Assembly: GCA_021774155.1 (NCBI GenBank)
Contig: JAJFJH010000228.1
Coordinates: forward strand, 1 to 37,242
Reading direction: 5' to 3'
Length of the DNA: 37,242 nucleotides
Origin: Nitrosomonas sp.
GTDB lineage: Bacteria; Pseudomonadota; Gammaproteobacteria; Burkholderiales; Nitrosomonadaceae
Shown here: positions 7,990-16,591 of the stretch, one piece after another
How the letters are laid out: each line of letters begins with the position of its first letter
Position numbering within the stretch: the first letter of the stretch is position 1
Program-made: the position numbers and the translations under genes
The notes under the pieces: generated by a model
The model's input: only the letters and a program-made list of their open reading frames with translations
Told to the model about the DNA's origin: nothing
The model's database searches: none

Positions 7990-9481
7990 TATTAATTTTC
8001 CACTATTAACGCTTATTATTCTGCTGCCTTTATTAGGTGCCATTGCGGTAGGTTCTGTCAGTAATGTCAAACAAGCCAAGACGATTGCATTGGGCATTGC
8101 TAGTTTTGAATTATTACTAACGCTTCTTGCCTTACTGTTTTTTGACAGCGCCAATGCTGACTTCCAGTTAGTTGAGCAATATGCGTGGATACCGCTATTA
8201 AATATTGAGTATCTCGTTGGTGTTGATGGCATTTCTATACTATTTTTGCCATTGACTGCATTATTGACAATTGTTGCGATGCTGGCTTGCTGGAACTCCA
8301 CACAATACAATCCGCGTTTTCATTTTTCATTATTGTTGGCGCTTGAAGGTGTAACAATTGGTGTGTTTTGTGCCTTAGACATGATGTTATTTTTCTTGTT
8401 CTGGGAACTAACATTGCCGCCATTTTTATTCCTGATTGGGCTGTGTGGTATTGGTTCACAACGACGTAGTGCCGCAATGAAATACACATTGTTTATGTTG
8501 TTTGGTGGTGTTCCATTATTATTAGCAATTATTATTCTGGCATCAAATCATGCGCTTCAGATAGGTGGTAGCATACCGTATGACTTGTCTTTTAGTTTGC
8601 CTGTATTGTTAGAAACGCCGTTACATGAGAACTTGCAGACTGTTGTATTTATGTTGTTATTATTTGGTTTTGCGGTAAAAGCGCCGCTGGTGCCTTTCCA
8701 TACATGGTTGCCAGCAGCGGCGATGGAAGGACCGACTCATATTGTCGCGTTATTGATGGGTCTGAAACTCGGTTTATACGGCATTCTTCGGTTTACTATG
8801 CCGTTGGCACCAACGGCTACAGTTGAATTTATTTGGATGCTATCAATACTGGGTGCCATTACACTCGTTTATGGTGCTTTGATAGCTTTGCAACAAACCA
8901 ACTTGAGACGCTTACTTGCATATGCCAGCATTAGTCATGTTGGATTGGTTATAGTTGGTATTGCATCACTCAATATGCAAGGTGTACAAGGTGCAGTATT
9001 TCAAATGCTTAACTTCACATTGATTGCCAGCGCTTTAATTCTTATCGCCGGATTTATTCAACACCGTTTAGGCAGTACTGATGTAATTCACTTGGGTGGT
9101 CTAGCTAAAGTAATGCCTAAACTGACTTGTTTGTACTTTTTATTTGTACTTGCCAGTATTGGAATTCCAGGTACCAGTGGTTTTCCCGCTGAATTTTTAA
9201 TGATTGTCGGTGCTCTGTCGGCAAATACGGGCTTAGGAATTGCCGCGTTGGCAGGTGCGATTTTGGGTGCTGCCTATATGCTGTCATATACGCGCCGTGC
9301 TTTTTTAGGTCCGATTAAGCATAACGATGTTCTCCAAACGCAAGATTTACAAAAGCGCGAATTACTTTTACTTTGTGTACCTGCATTTTTAGTTCTACTT
9401 TTTGGTTTCTTCCCAGGTATGATTTTGAGTGTTAACGAGGCGGCCTCGCAAGCTTGGTTGTCACGTATACCTTTTGACTAG
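7982..9481 (+). CDS. NuoM-like proton-translocating subunit 3 of the Dab cluster
   Basis: A 499-residue NuoM-family membrane protein and the last gene of the operon. Glu142 (FWELTLPP), Lys233 (FAVKAPLVPFHTWLP), Lys262 (GLKLG), His319 (SISHVG) and Glu404 (GFPAEF) are in place. The second conserved His is Phe345 (MLNFTLIAS). The ATG lies inside the end of the preceding gene (8-nt overlap). The stop is 29 nt before a strong hairpin that ends transcription from both sides. Proton conduction is plausible because the central Lys and both Glu are kept. Its exact place beside DabA and the other subunits is not known from sequence alone. Confidence 0.87.
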   Translation: MSDINFPLLTLIILLPLLGAIAVGSVSNVKQAKTIALGIASFELLLTLLALLFFDSANADFQLVEQYAWIPLLNIEYLVGVDGISILFLPLTALLTIVAMLACWNSTQYNPRFHFSLLLALEGVTIGVFCALDMMLFFLFWELTLPPFLFLIGLCGIGSQRRSAAMKYTLFMLFGGVPLLLAIIILASNHALQIGGSIPYDLSFSLPVLLETPLHENLQTVVFMLLLFGFAVKAPLVPFHTWLPAAAMEGPTHIVALLMGLKLGLYGILRFTMPLAPTATVEFIWMLSILGAITLVYGALIALQQTNLRRLLAYASISHVGLVIVGIASLNMQGVQGAVFQMLNFTLIASALILIAGFIQHRLGSTDVIHLGGLAKVMPKLTCLYFLFVLASIGIPGTSGFPAEFLMIVGALSANTGLGIAALAGAILGAAYMLSYTRRAFLGPIKHNDVLQTQDLQKRELLLLCVPAFLVLLFGFFPGMILSVNEAASQAWLSRIPFD

Positions 9482-9510
9482 TGAATAAATATCTAAGCTA
9501 TTGATTAATA

Positions 9511-9547
9511 AAAACGGGCAAACCAAATTACTTGGCTTTCCCGTTTT
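9511..9547. terminator. Bidirectional terminator between the Dab and XrtA operons
   Basis: AAAACGGG and CCCGTTTT form a perfect 8-bp stem, which continues inward for a further 8 positions with two mismatches around a 5-nt loop. T-runs follow on both strands (GTTTTT on plus, CCCGTTTTTATT on minus). It sits between two convergent operons, 29 nt after the last Dab gene and 45 nt after the last XrtA-operon gene. Confidence 0.85.
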
Positions 9548-9591
9548 TCATTTGGATGACACTGTTTCGTCTCGAAAATTATTTGTTAATC

Positions 9592-11523
9592 TCACGCAAC
9601 CTTAGGTTCAGTTGAATTGTTTAGCTTTTCATGGTGATACGTATTACGTAAAAAAGACTCAAACATTAATAGCGTCCATAGTGGTGCGCTATAGTCTCTT
9701 CTCCCTGATTGATGGTGATCAAGCATTTCTTCAAGAAACTTAATATTAAATATGCCTGTTTCAGCCAGTACCGGGCCAAGTATCGCACTGCGCAGTCGTT
9801 CACGTAACTCACCTCTAAACCAACTTGCGATCGGAATGGAGAACCCCATTTTGTCTCGATAAAGTATATTGTCTGAAAGATAGGGTTCTAGTGATTTTTT
9901 AAATATGTACTTGCCTTCCGTACCTTTTAATTTAAGAGAAGCAGGCAATCCTGAAATCCACTCGACTAATTCATGATCCAACAGCGGTACTCGGACTTCT
10001 AAGGAATGCGCCATGCTGGCTCTGTCCACCTTGGTAAGAATGTCTCCAACAAGATACGTCTTGATGTCTAAATATTGCACGCTCGATAATGCATCTTCTG
10101 CAGGACACTGATTTGCGTGTTCTCTTAAAACTTCGATTGCATGATAATCTTGTAAATCATTTTTGAATGAAGGAGTGAATAGACGTTGCCGCATTTTGTT
10201 ATCCATAATCGATACACTATGAAAGTAGCCTTCTACAGAATCGCGAGCTAACGCTTCAAAGGTTGATTTTGCTCGTAAAACTTTAGGTGCCCAATCAGCC
10301 TTAGGATAAAGATTTCCTAATAAACCAAATAGTGGTTTACGTATTTTGTGTGAAAGTACTGATCTGGTTTTCTCTTCATACATATGCCAGCGATATCGAC
10401 GGTACCCAGCCAAATTTTCATCGCCTCCATCACCCGATAAGACCACAGTGACATTTTTCTTTGCCAGCTCACAGACGCGGTAAGTAGGCATTGCTGAACT
10501 GTCTGCAAAAGGTTCGTCATATAAAGCAGCTAATTTGTCAATTAGATCAAAGTCGTTTTGCCCAACTTGTTCAACGTAATGTTTGGTTTGATAACGATTA
10601 GCAACTTCCTGAGCATAGGAAGATTCATTAAACTTTGGGTCGCCAAAAGAGATAGAGCAAGTGTTGACGGGTTCGTCCATCAAACCACTCATCATTGCTA
10701 CGACAGCACTAGAATCTACGCCGCCGGATAGAAATGCGCCAAGGGGTACTTCTGTCATTAAATGGATATTGACTGAATCGCGTAATTTAGTAATTAATTC
10801 TTCTTGAGCTTCTTGTTCACTGATGGCGTCATGTGGTGTGAATGGTACGTCCCAGTATTGCTTTGGTTGCAGTGATGTTTGTCCTCTACGTACGGACAAA
10901 CTGAAGCCGGGAGAAAGTTTGTTGGCTTGTTTAAATATTGTTTTTGGCTCTGGTATATAGCCGTAAGAAAAGTAATCTTCAATCGCACGAGGGTCCATTT
11001 CTCGATTAAAATCAGTGTGAGCTAGAATTGCTTTAAGTTCAGAAGAGAAGATGAACGATCCATTTTCAAGTAATGCATAGTAAAACGGTTTTATGCCTAG
11101 CCGGTCTCGAGCCATAAAAAGTGTTTCTTGGTTACGATCCCATAAACCAAACGCGAACATGCCGCGGAAACGCTCAACGCAACGCTCACCCCATTCTTCC
11201 CAGGCATGTACGATTACCTCAGTGTCACTGTGAGTACGAAATTTATGGCCAAGTGCCGTTAATTCATTAACGAGTAATTTGAAATTATAAATCTCACCAT
11301 TGAATACAACGACAACGCTGCCGTCTTCGTTAAAGAGTGGTTGCTGACCACTAGATACATCAATAATAGATAAACGGCGATGTCCCAAACCAATTCCTGG
11401 TTCAGTGTAGATATCACCTTCGTTGGGTCCACGATGAACTTGTGTTTGGTTCATGCGTTCAAGCTGTTGTTTGTCTATTTCACTTTTTCTGTGTATATCA
11501 AACAGACCAACAATCCCACACAT
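9592..11523 (-). CDS. XrtA-system amidotransferase 1 (asparagine synthase family)
   Basis: A 643-residue class-II glutamine amidotransferase joined to an asparagine-synthase domain. The mature N-terminal nucleophile is Cys2 (MCGIVGLFD). The glutaminase part runs to about 215, and the ATP-pyrophosphatase loop SGGVDSS is at 266-272. It belongs to the exosortase-A-associated amidotransferase family (TIGR03108 type), which is found in these exopolysaccharide loci rather than in free asparagine synthesis. Its likely role is to amidate a sugar acid or other carboxylate of the polymer, though the substrate is not known. It is the last gene of the operon, about 65 nt after the preceding glycosyltransferase, with an AAGGA upstream of its ATG. 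The terminator at 9511-9547 lies just beyond it. An ordinary asnB is less likely given the neighbours. Confidence 0.88.
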   Translation of the reverse strand: MCGIVGLFDIHRKSEIDKQQLERMNQTQVHRGPNEGDIYTEPGIGLGHRRLSIIDVSSGQQPLFNEDGSVVVVFNGEIYNFKLLVNELTALGHKFRTHSDTEVIVHAWEEWGERCVERFRGMFAFGLWDRNQETLFMARDRLGIKPFYYALLENGSFIFSSELKAILAHTDFNREMDPRAIEDYFSYGYIPEPKTIFKQANKLSPGFSLSVRRGQTSLQPKQYWDVPFTPHDAISEQEAQEELITKLRDSVNIHLMTEVPLGAFLSGGVDSSAVVAMMSGLMDEPVNTCSISFGDPKFNESSYAQEVANRYQTKHYVEQVGQNDFDLIDKLAALYDEPFADSSAMPTYRVCELAKKNVTVVLSGDGGDENLAGYRRYRWHMYEEKTRSVLSHKIRKPLFGLLGNLYPKADWAPKVLRAKSTFEALARDSVEGYFHSVSIMDNKMRQRLFTPSFKNDLQDYHAIEVLREHANQCPAEDALSSVQYLDIKTYLVGDILTKVDRASMAHSLEVRVPLLDHELVEWISGLPASLKLKGTEGKYIFKKSLEPYLSDNILYRDKMGFSIPIASWFRGELRERLRSAILGPVLAETGIFNIKFLEEMLDHHQSGRRDYSAPLWTLLMFESFLRNTYHHEKLNNSTEPKVA

Positions 11524-11588
11524 ATTATTTTTCCTTTTTTAGATTTATTTTCACTGAAAGTAAGTTCAATGAGGTTTGCATATGGTTT

Positions 11589-12731
11589 TTAATGTAAAAC
11601 TTTGTCATAGACGCTCAAATAAGCATTCATCATTGCGTCCATGCTAAAGTTTGCTTCGATCTGTTGGCGTGCTGCTGCACCATGATCTTTTACTAATTGA
11701 GCGTCGGTGTAGTAGTTTAATATCGCTTCCGCCATTTCATTTAGATTGCCGGCCTCAATGAGTTTTCCGGTAACGCCTTGTTTAACCAACTCGACATTTC
11801 CACCAACACGGGTGGCGACAACAGGTAGTCCACAAGACATTGCTTCTAGAATCGTATTAGAGATACCTTCTCCAAGTGAAGGCAGTACAAACAAATCCAT
11901 TGATTGCATGAGCACCGGAATGTCTGTTCTTTCGCCAGGAAACCAAACAAGGTTTTCAATATCCTCTTTTTTTGTTAATTCCATACACTCATTACGTGTA
12001 ATTCCTTCACCGACGATTAATAGACGAAGATGCTTGCGAGCGGATGGTTGTTTCTTAAGGGTCTGTATGAAAGCGCGAACTAACGTAGGGTAATCTTTTA
12101 CTGCGGCCATTCTTCCAACACTGCCAATAACAAATGTGTTTTCACCAAAGAAACCTGTTGGACCTAATTCAGTTGGTTTTTTTAGGTTTGTATGGAAACG
12201 ACGATTATTAACACCATTATAAATTTGCGTAATTTTATTGGGCGATACACCAATTGTGTTAACCAACCATGTTTCGAGGTCTTTACTTACAGCGATGAAA
12301 TGATTAATAAATGGGCTGATTAATTGTCGCAGTAAATTATATTTGCGGTTGTCGCCATTAAGATCAAACATGTCTCGGCCATGTTCCCCGTGTATCCGTG
12401 CTTTCACACGAGCTACGACTGAAATAAGTTGTGCTTCCATTGTGCCAAGATTTCTTGTATGAACAATATCAGGGTTCAACTGCCGCAGTGCTTTAAAAAG
12501 ATTAAGATATAACTTAGGATCAAGGCCTTCTTCTTTATTCAATGCAATTATTTTCACATCTTTTCTGGTTATCCGTTGATAAAAATCGGTATACCCTTTT
12601 AAACATATAATTGCGTGCCGGTAACGATCAGACGGTATATGGTTAATAAGATTAACCAGACCGTTTTCTAATCCGCCAATATCAAGATGGTAGATGACAT
12701 GAACAATAAGAGGTGGTTTTCTTGAATTCAC
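11589..12731 (-). CDS. Glycosyltransferase, PEP-CTERM/XrtA system associated (TIGR03088 type)
   Basis: A 380-residue GT4-type glycosyltransferase with two Rossmann-like halves. The N-terminus VHVIYHLDIGGLENGLVNL is the acceptor-side glycine-rich motif. GSVGRMAAVKDYPTLVRAF and the EGISNTILEAMSCGLPVVAT block form the nucleotide-sugar site, including the usual E-x7-E type pattern. It should add a sugar to the lipid-linked repeat unit on the cytoplasmic face of the membrane. It starts with GTG at 12731, directly next to the stop of the exosortase gene with no gap, so translation is probably coupled. Donor and acceptor sugars cannot be told from the sequence. Confidence 0.88.
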   Translation of the reverse strand: MNSRKPPLIVHVIYHLDIGGLENGLVNLINHIPSDRYRHAIICLKGYTDFYQRITRKDVKIIALNKEEGLDPKLYLNLFKALRQLNPDIVHTRNLGTMEAQLISVVARVKARIHGEHGRDMFDLNGDNRKYNLLRQLISPFINHFIAVSKDLETWLVNTIGVSPNKITQIYNGVNNRRFHTNLKKPTELGPTGFFGENTFVIGSVGRMAAVKDYPTLVRAFIQTLKKQPSARKHLRLLIVGEGITRNECMELTKKEDIENLVWFPGERTDIPVLMQSMDLFVLPSLGEGISNTILEAMSCGLPVVATRVGGNVELVKQGVTGKLIEAGNLNEMAEAILNYYTDAQLVKDHGAAARQQIEANFSMDAMMNAYLSVYDKVLH

Positions 12732-14303
12732 TTAAAAAGGCTCTTCTGCCTTATGTAGCCCAGCTAATATTGATGGCCTCAAATCGCTTAAAAATTTATT
12801 CATGGTGTCAGTAGCCTCATCTATTGAATCTTCATAATGACTGGCCAGTATTATCTCGGCGCCGCCGTCATTATTGGAAAAGAGCATGTTTTTTGCGAGT
12901 AGTGCTTTTGCAATATATGGGCTGATTGTTTCGATATCATCAAGCCAGTACCAACGCCAAACCAGTAGTTTAGAAGAACGTGAATGGAGTTGTGTTTCAC
13001 GAATTTTTAATTCTTGTGAATTTATAACAACAGTACGTGTTGTTTCATTGATATTGCGCCAAATGTCATCATCATCTTTTACTAAAATATTTCCAAAGTT
13101 AATGAGCTCATTGCCTTGATGCTGATTATGGTAGTAAGTGATAAAAAGACTAACCCTTTTATTATTATGTTGGTAATTATTGTAAAGTTTGGTAGGTTCA
13201 CCCACATAAATAGGTTCCCAACTAGTCATTGGTTCTGAGTTAACTGACCAGTCTTTTGAGGGATAATTTATTTCGATTTTGTGAATTGCATTCAAGCTTG
13301 TTTGTTTGTCTATATGGGAGGCAAATATTGGCCAGATTAGAGCAACAGAAAATACAGTGAAAGCCATTAATAAAGTTCGGTTAAGTGAAGAAGATGTGTT
13401 GATTTTGTTGTGGTTTTTGTTTGGGTGTGTCACTTGTTTTGCTTCATTGTTATCATCCTCACGCCAAAAAGAACCAGCCCAAAATAATAACAACATGACA
13501 AAGCCAAAAAATATCCAGCCATAAATCAGGTGGTCTACTCCGACTGCCAATGTCATCCCGCTTAAATGGCCTGTCATTACGATTAGATAAGCACGAATGC
13601 CATTGGCAATAATGGGTACGATTATCGATAGTATGATAAAGATAATTCGGCGTTTAAAGCTAAAATAAGTTAAATAGGCATACAGTGTGCCTAAGGTGAC
13701 TGACGCAATGAGATAGCGCAGTCCGCTACATGCTTCTACGACAGACCAGTTGCCTGTTGGCAGTGAGAAAAATGTACCCTCACGAAATACGGGCACCCCA
13801 GTTAATTGAAGCGCGCTTACCGTGAAGTCGGCGGTAAAATCAATGAGTGGTGGTATTAGTACATCTCCAAATGGCACCGCAAAAAAGAGATACACCAGCG
13901 GAAAAGTCGTTGCTATTAATAGGCGATTACCTAATATAGCCCAGACAATAATGGGTATCATGGCAACTAACATGTACTGTGTTACGATTTGTACACTGGC
14001 CAGTGTAGCAATAAGCCATGTGAAACCAATACCGCAGAGTGCTATTAATGCAAAAAAGTTAGGTTGGTGATCAAGTAATAGTAGCTGTCGCCGCCGTGTC
14101 CATATCATATAAATACTAAATGGCAGAATAAGAAACCCATGTGCATAAGTCTCTGAGCGATTCCACGTAGCAACCATAGACCATGTAGTTTGATGATAAA
14201 TGCCAAGAATTCCCAAGATAACCACAATTGTTATCGAAGAAGCCATCTTCAAACGATTATCAGTTGTCACATTAGATTGGTTTAGTGAAGTCTGTGCGTT
14301 CAT
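12732..14303 (-). CDS. xrtA: Exosortase A (XrtA/EpsH) fused to a C-terminal EpsI domain
   Basis: A 523-residue integral membrane transpeptidase-like protein. Residues about 20-285 carry some eight membrane helices with the exosortase triad: Cys192 in VEACSGLRYL, Arg237 in NGIRAYL and His258 in DHLIYGW. After a basic, polar linker (about 276-310) and one more membrane segment, residues about 340-515 match an EpsI-type periplasmic domain (YPSKDWSV..., ITYYHNQHQGNE, WYWLDD). Exosortases recognise PEP-CTERM tails and are thought to cleave or transfer such proteins to a surface glycan. The gene overlaps the upstream glycosyltransferase by 4 nt (ATGA) and abuts the downstream one. The fusion to EpsI is common for this exosortase class. 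No PEP-CTERM substrate is encoded in the window. Confidence 0.95.
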   Translation of the reverse strand: MNAQTSLNQSNVTTDNRLKMASSITIVVILGILGIYHQTTWSMVATWNRSETYAHGFLILPFSIYMIWTRRRQLLLLDHQPNFFALIALCGIGFTWLIATLASVQIVTQYMLVAMIPIIVWAILGNRLLIATTFPLVYLFFAVPFGDVLIPPLIDFTADFTVSALQLTGVPVFREGTFFSLPTGNWSVVEACSGLRYLIASVTLGTLYAYLTYFSFKRRIIFIILSIIVPIIANGIRAYLIVMTGHLSGMTLAVGVDHLIYGWIFFGFVMLLLFWAGSFWREDDNNEAKQVTHPNKNHNKINTSSSLNRTLLMAFTVFSVALIWPIFASHIDKQTSLNAIHKIEINYPSKDWSVNSEPMTSWEPIYVGEPTKLYNNYQHNNKRVSLFITYYHNQHQGNELINFGNILVKDDDDIWRNINETTRTVVINSQELKIRETQLHSRSSKLLVWRWYWLDDIETISPYIAKALLAKNMLFSNNDGGAEIILASHYEDSIDEATDTMNKFLSDLRPSILAGLHKAEEPF

Positions 14304-15514
14304 GTTGATTGAGCTTTTAATGGTTTGGATAGTAACTGGTCAATACGCATTAAATTATTTTCCCAGCTGTAGTTAGATAAAACAAAAGACCTAGCTGCTT
14401 GACCAATGGAGACAGTGTCACTTGATTGGAGTAATGCCATAATCTGTTGAGCGAAAGCTTTTTCGTCAGTAGCAACAAATAATTCTTTTTCAGGTGTTGC
14501 ATTGATGCCTTCTAAGGCTTGTGGAGACGTGATAACGACTTTTCCCATGGACATTGCTTCTAACACTTTGTTTTGTATTCCTCTTGCAATTCTTAATGGC
14601 GCCACAATAAGCGATGCATGAGCTAAGTAGGGTCTTGTTTCTTCAACAAATCCAGTGACAGTAATATTGGGTAGAGAGGCTAGCGCCTTAACTTGAGAGC
14701 TAGGCCGACTACCGACGATATAAAACTGTACATTTGGTCGGCTTGCAGAAATTTTAGGAAAAATTTCTTTAGCGAACCATTCAACCGCGTCTATATTTGC
14801 CCAGTAATCCATTGCGCCGGTAAACACAATGATTTCTGTTTGATTGGGATATGGGTTGTCATATTTCCTATCTGGCGTAAAAAAATCAGTATCAACGCCA
14901 TTGTTGAAATAGGTAACTTTATTTGCATCTTCTGGTGCTAGCTGTTGGAAAATATGGGCTTCTTTTTCTGAAACAAAACATGTGCTATCGAACTCTTGTG
15001 TTATTTTTCTCTCATAATCCAGCAATAATTTTGATTCACGTTGGTAAATCCAACTCTGTGGCCAAGATTTAGTCTCTGCGTATTGTCTCCATTTGTCTGA
15101 GTCAACATCAACAAGATCAATTACGCGGTGTAACGAGGAATGATGCCGCGTAAATTGTGCCATGGCAGCAGAGAAGATTAATGTTTTACGAATTGATTTT
15201 GTTTTAATAAGTGTGTTAACCCAATCTTGAAACTGCTTGTTTTTATAGAAAGCCAAGGTTAGCGGGTCATTATTGAATAATGCAGGTAGACAATGGAGAC
15301 GTGCAACTAATGGATTGAGGCTTACAATGTATGTTTCAGCACAAAGGCTTTTAACTTTGTTAACGTATTTCCAATCATCCTTATCATCAATAAAAGTTCC
15401 AAGATGAACGCGATAGTTCTGGCTCAAGTGTTTTAATAAATGATAAGAGCGTATTTTGTCACCCTTGTTTGGCGGGTAGGGGATTCGATGGGTAAGATAA
15501 AGAATATCTTCCAT
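14300..15514 (-). CDS. Glycosyltransferase, PEP-CTERM/XrtA system associated (TIGR03087 type)
   Basis: A 404-residue glycosyltransferase beginning ILYLTHRIPYPPNKGDKIRS, the characteristic N-terminus of the exosortase-A-associated sugar transferase 1 family. The C-terminal half holds FTGAMDYWANIDAVEWF and PLRIARGIQNKVLEAMSMGK, the nucleotide-sugar binding region of GT4 enzymes. It should act in the cytoplasm on the lipid-linked repeat unit of the exopolysaccharide. The ATG comes 1 nt after the stop of the FemAB-like gene, and the 3' end overlaps xrtA by 4 nt. Its sugar specificity is unknown. Confidence 0.9.
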   Translation of the reverse strand: MEDILYLTHRIPYPPNKGDKIRSYHLLKHLSQNYRVHLGTFIDDKDDWKYVNKVKSLCAETYIVSLNPLVARLHCLPALFNNDPLTLAFYKNKQFQDWVNTLIKTKSIRKTLIFSAAMAQFTRHHSSLHRVIDLVDVDSDKWRQYAETKSWPQSWIYQRESKLLLDYERKITQEFDSTCFVSEKEAHIFQQLAPEDANKVTYFNNGVDTDFFTPDRKYDNPYPNQTEIIVFTGAMDYWANIDAVEWFAKEIFPKISASRPNVQFYIVGSRPSSQVKALASLPNITVTGFVEETRPYLAHASLIVAPLRIARGIQNKVLEAMSMGKVVITSPQALEGINATPEKELFVATDEKAFAQQIMALLQSSDTVSIGQAARSFVLSNYSWENNLMRIDQLLSKPLKAQST

Positions 15515-15515
15515 G

Positions 15516-16577
15516 TTAACCTAGGTTCTTCACAATATGTGGGCCAACTAAATTAGCAACAGAAAGTGGTAGTTTTCGCCAGGCTTTAATAAACAACTGA
15601 TACTTAGGATTCAGAGGATTGTGGTCAGGTATTTCCTTGGCTTTAACGAGCTGGTATTCATAATGCAGTGGTTGTGGCTCGAATCCCCAGTTCTTTTTGA
15701 AACTAAAGGAGCCGGTATTACGTTTGCTTCGACCAAAATCGAAAGTTTTGACTCCCTTTTCACAGGCTAGGCGCATTAATTCCCAATACATAAAGTCATT
15801 GGCCGCGAGGTTTCTAGCGCTATCAGTTCCACCACCGTAATAAGGTAAGACTTCATCACGGAAATAAAAACTCATGACGCTACTAACTGTTTTGTCATCT
15901 TTAGTGATAATCATTAATTCACAGTCTTCAGCAAAAACCTCTTTGAGTAGTTGAAAATACTTCTTAGAGAAAACAGGTGTACCCAAACGATGAACGCTTG
16001 TTGCGTATGCAAAGAAGAAACGTTCAATATCTTGGTCGATAACGCTTTGCAGTTCAGCTTTAATCCCTTTGCGAACCATGGCGCGTTGTTTGCGTGGAAT
16101 TGCTTGCATGTTTTTTTCCACGTCAGGATCAATCTCTTTACGAAAAGTGACATAAAGGTCTTTAGTTGGCCAACCTGAATGTTGTGTCTCACGATTACGG
16201 TATTCTAAAAAGTCGACGCTTAGTTGTGTGGCTAATGCTTGAGCGGCTTGATCAAGCGCTTCCCAGGCTTGTTCGTTAATTGCGGCAATACCACCATAGA
16301 CACAGAAGGGGAGTGCACTCAGAGAGTGTCCAAAGAGAACGCTTTTGACCTCAGCTAAAGGAAGTACGCCTAGAATATCACCATTAACTTCAGCATAAAG
16401 AAACCAAGTTTTATGTCCAAAAGCACGCTCGATTACTGTTTTCCAGCCCGCTCGATGAAAGAAAGTGGCATCTGGACAACTTGAAATGAATTGATCCCAT
16501 CTTTCATAATCTTCTGGTTGCATATAGTGAACAGAGGGTGGTGTTATTGATACCGGATCATCGAGTTCTATTGACAT
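15516..16577 (-). CDS. FemAB-like acyl/aminoacyl transferase, XrtA system associated
   Basis: A 353-residue protein of the GNAT-like FemAB family (TIGR03019 type). Visible signatures are FFHRAGWKTVIERAFGHKTWFLYA near the N-terminus and a C-terminal GGGTDSARNLAANDFMYWELM, then FDFGRSKRNTGSFSFKKNWG. Members are found next to exosortase A and may add an amino acid or acyl group to the polymer, but no reaction has been shown from sequence. I chose the ATG at 16577 (MSIELDD). An in-frame ATG at 16634 would give 372 residues but would overlap the deacetylase gene by 43 nt and has no ribosome site either. The chosen start leaves a 14-nt gap. Confidence 0.85.
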   Translation of the reverse strand: MSIELDDPVSITPPSVHYMQPEDYERWDQFISSCPDATFFHRAGWKTVIERAFGHKTWFLYAEVNGDILGVLPLAEVKSVLFGHSLSALPFCVYGGIAAINEQAWEALDQAAQALATQLSVDFLEYRNRETQHSGWPTKDLYVTFRKEIDPDVEKNMQAIPRKQRAMVRKGIKAELQSVIDQDIERFFFAYATSVHRLGTPVFSKKYFQLLKEVFAEDCELMIITKDDKTVSSVMSFYFRDEVLPYYGGGTDSARNLAANDFMYWELMRLACEKGVKTFDFGRSKRNTGSFSFKKNWGFEPQPLHYEYQLVKAKEIPDHNPLNPKYQLFIKAWRKLPLSVANLVGPHIVKNLG

Positions 16578-16591
16578 AATATTGCAAGCGC

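Noticed and set aside
7921-8310. Minus-strand open frame of 129 codons across the junction of two NuoM-like genes
   Set aside because: The plus-strand genes overlap here and are both well supported; the antisense frame resembles nothing and is low in hydrophobic structure.
62-9481. Reading the first region as part of a normal NADH dehydrogenase (nuo) operon
   Set aside because: A DUF2309 gene with all zinc ligands sits second, three NuoM-like genes are present, and no other nuo subunits are visible.
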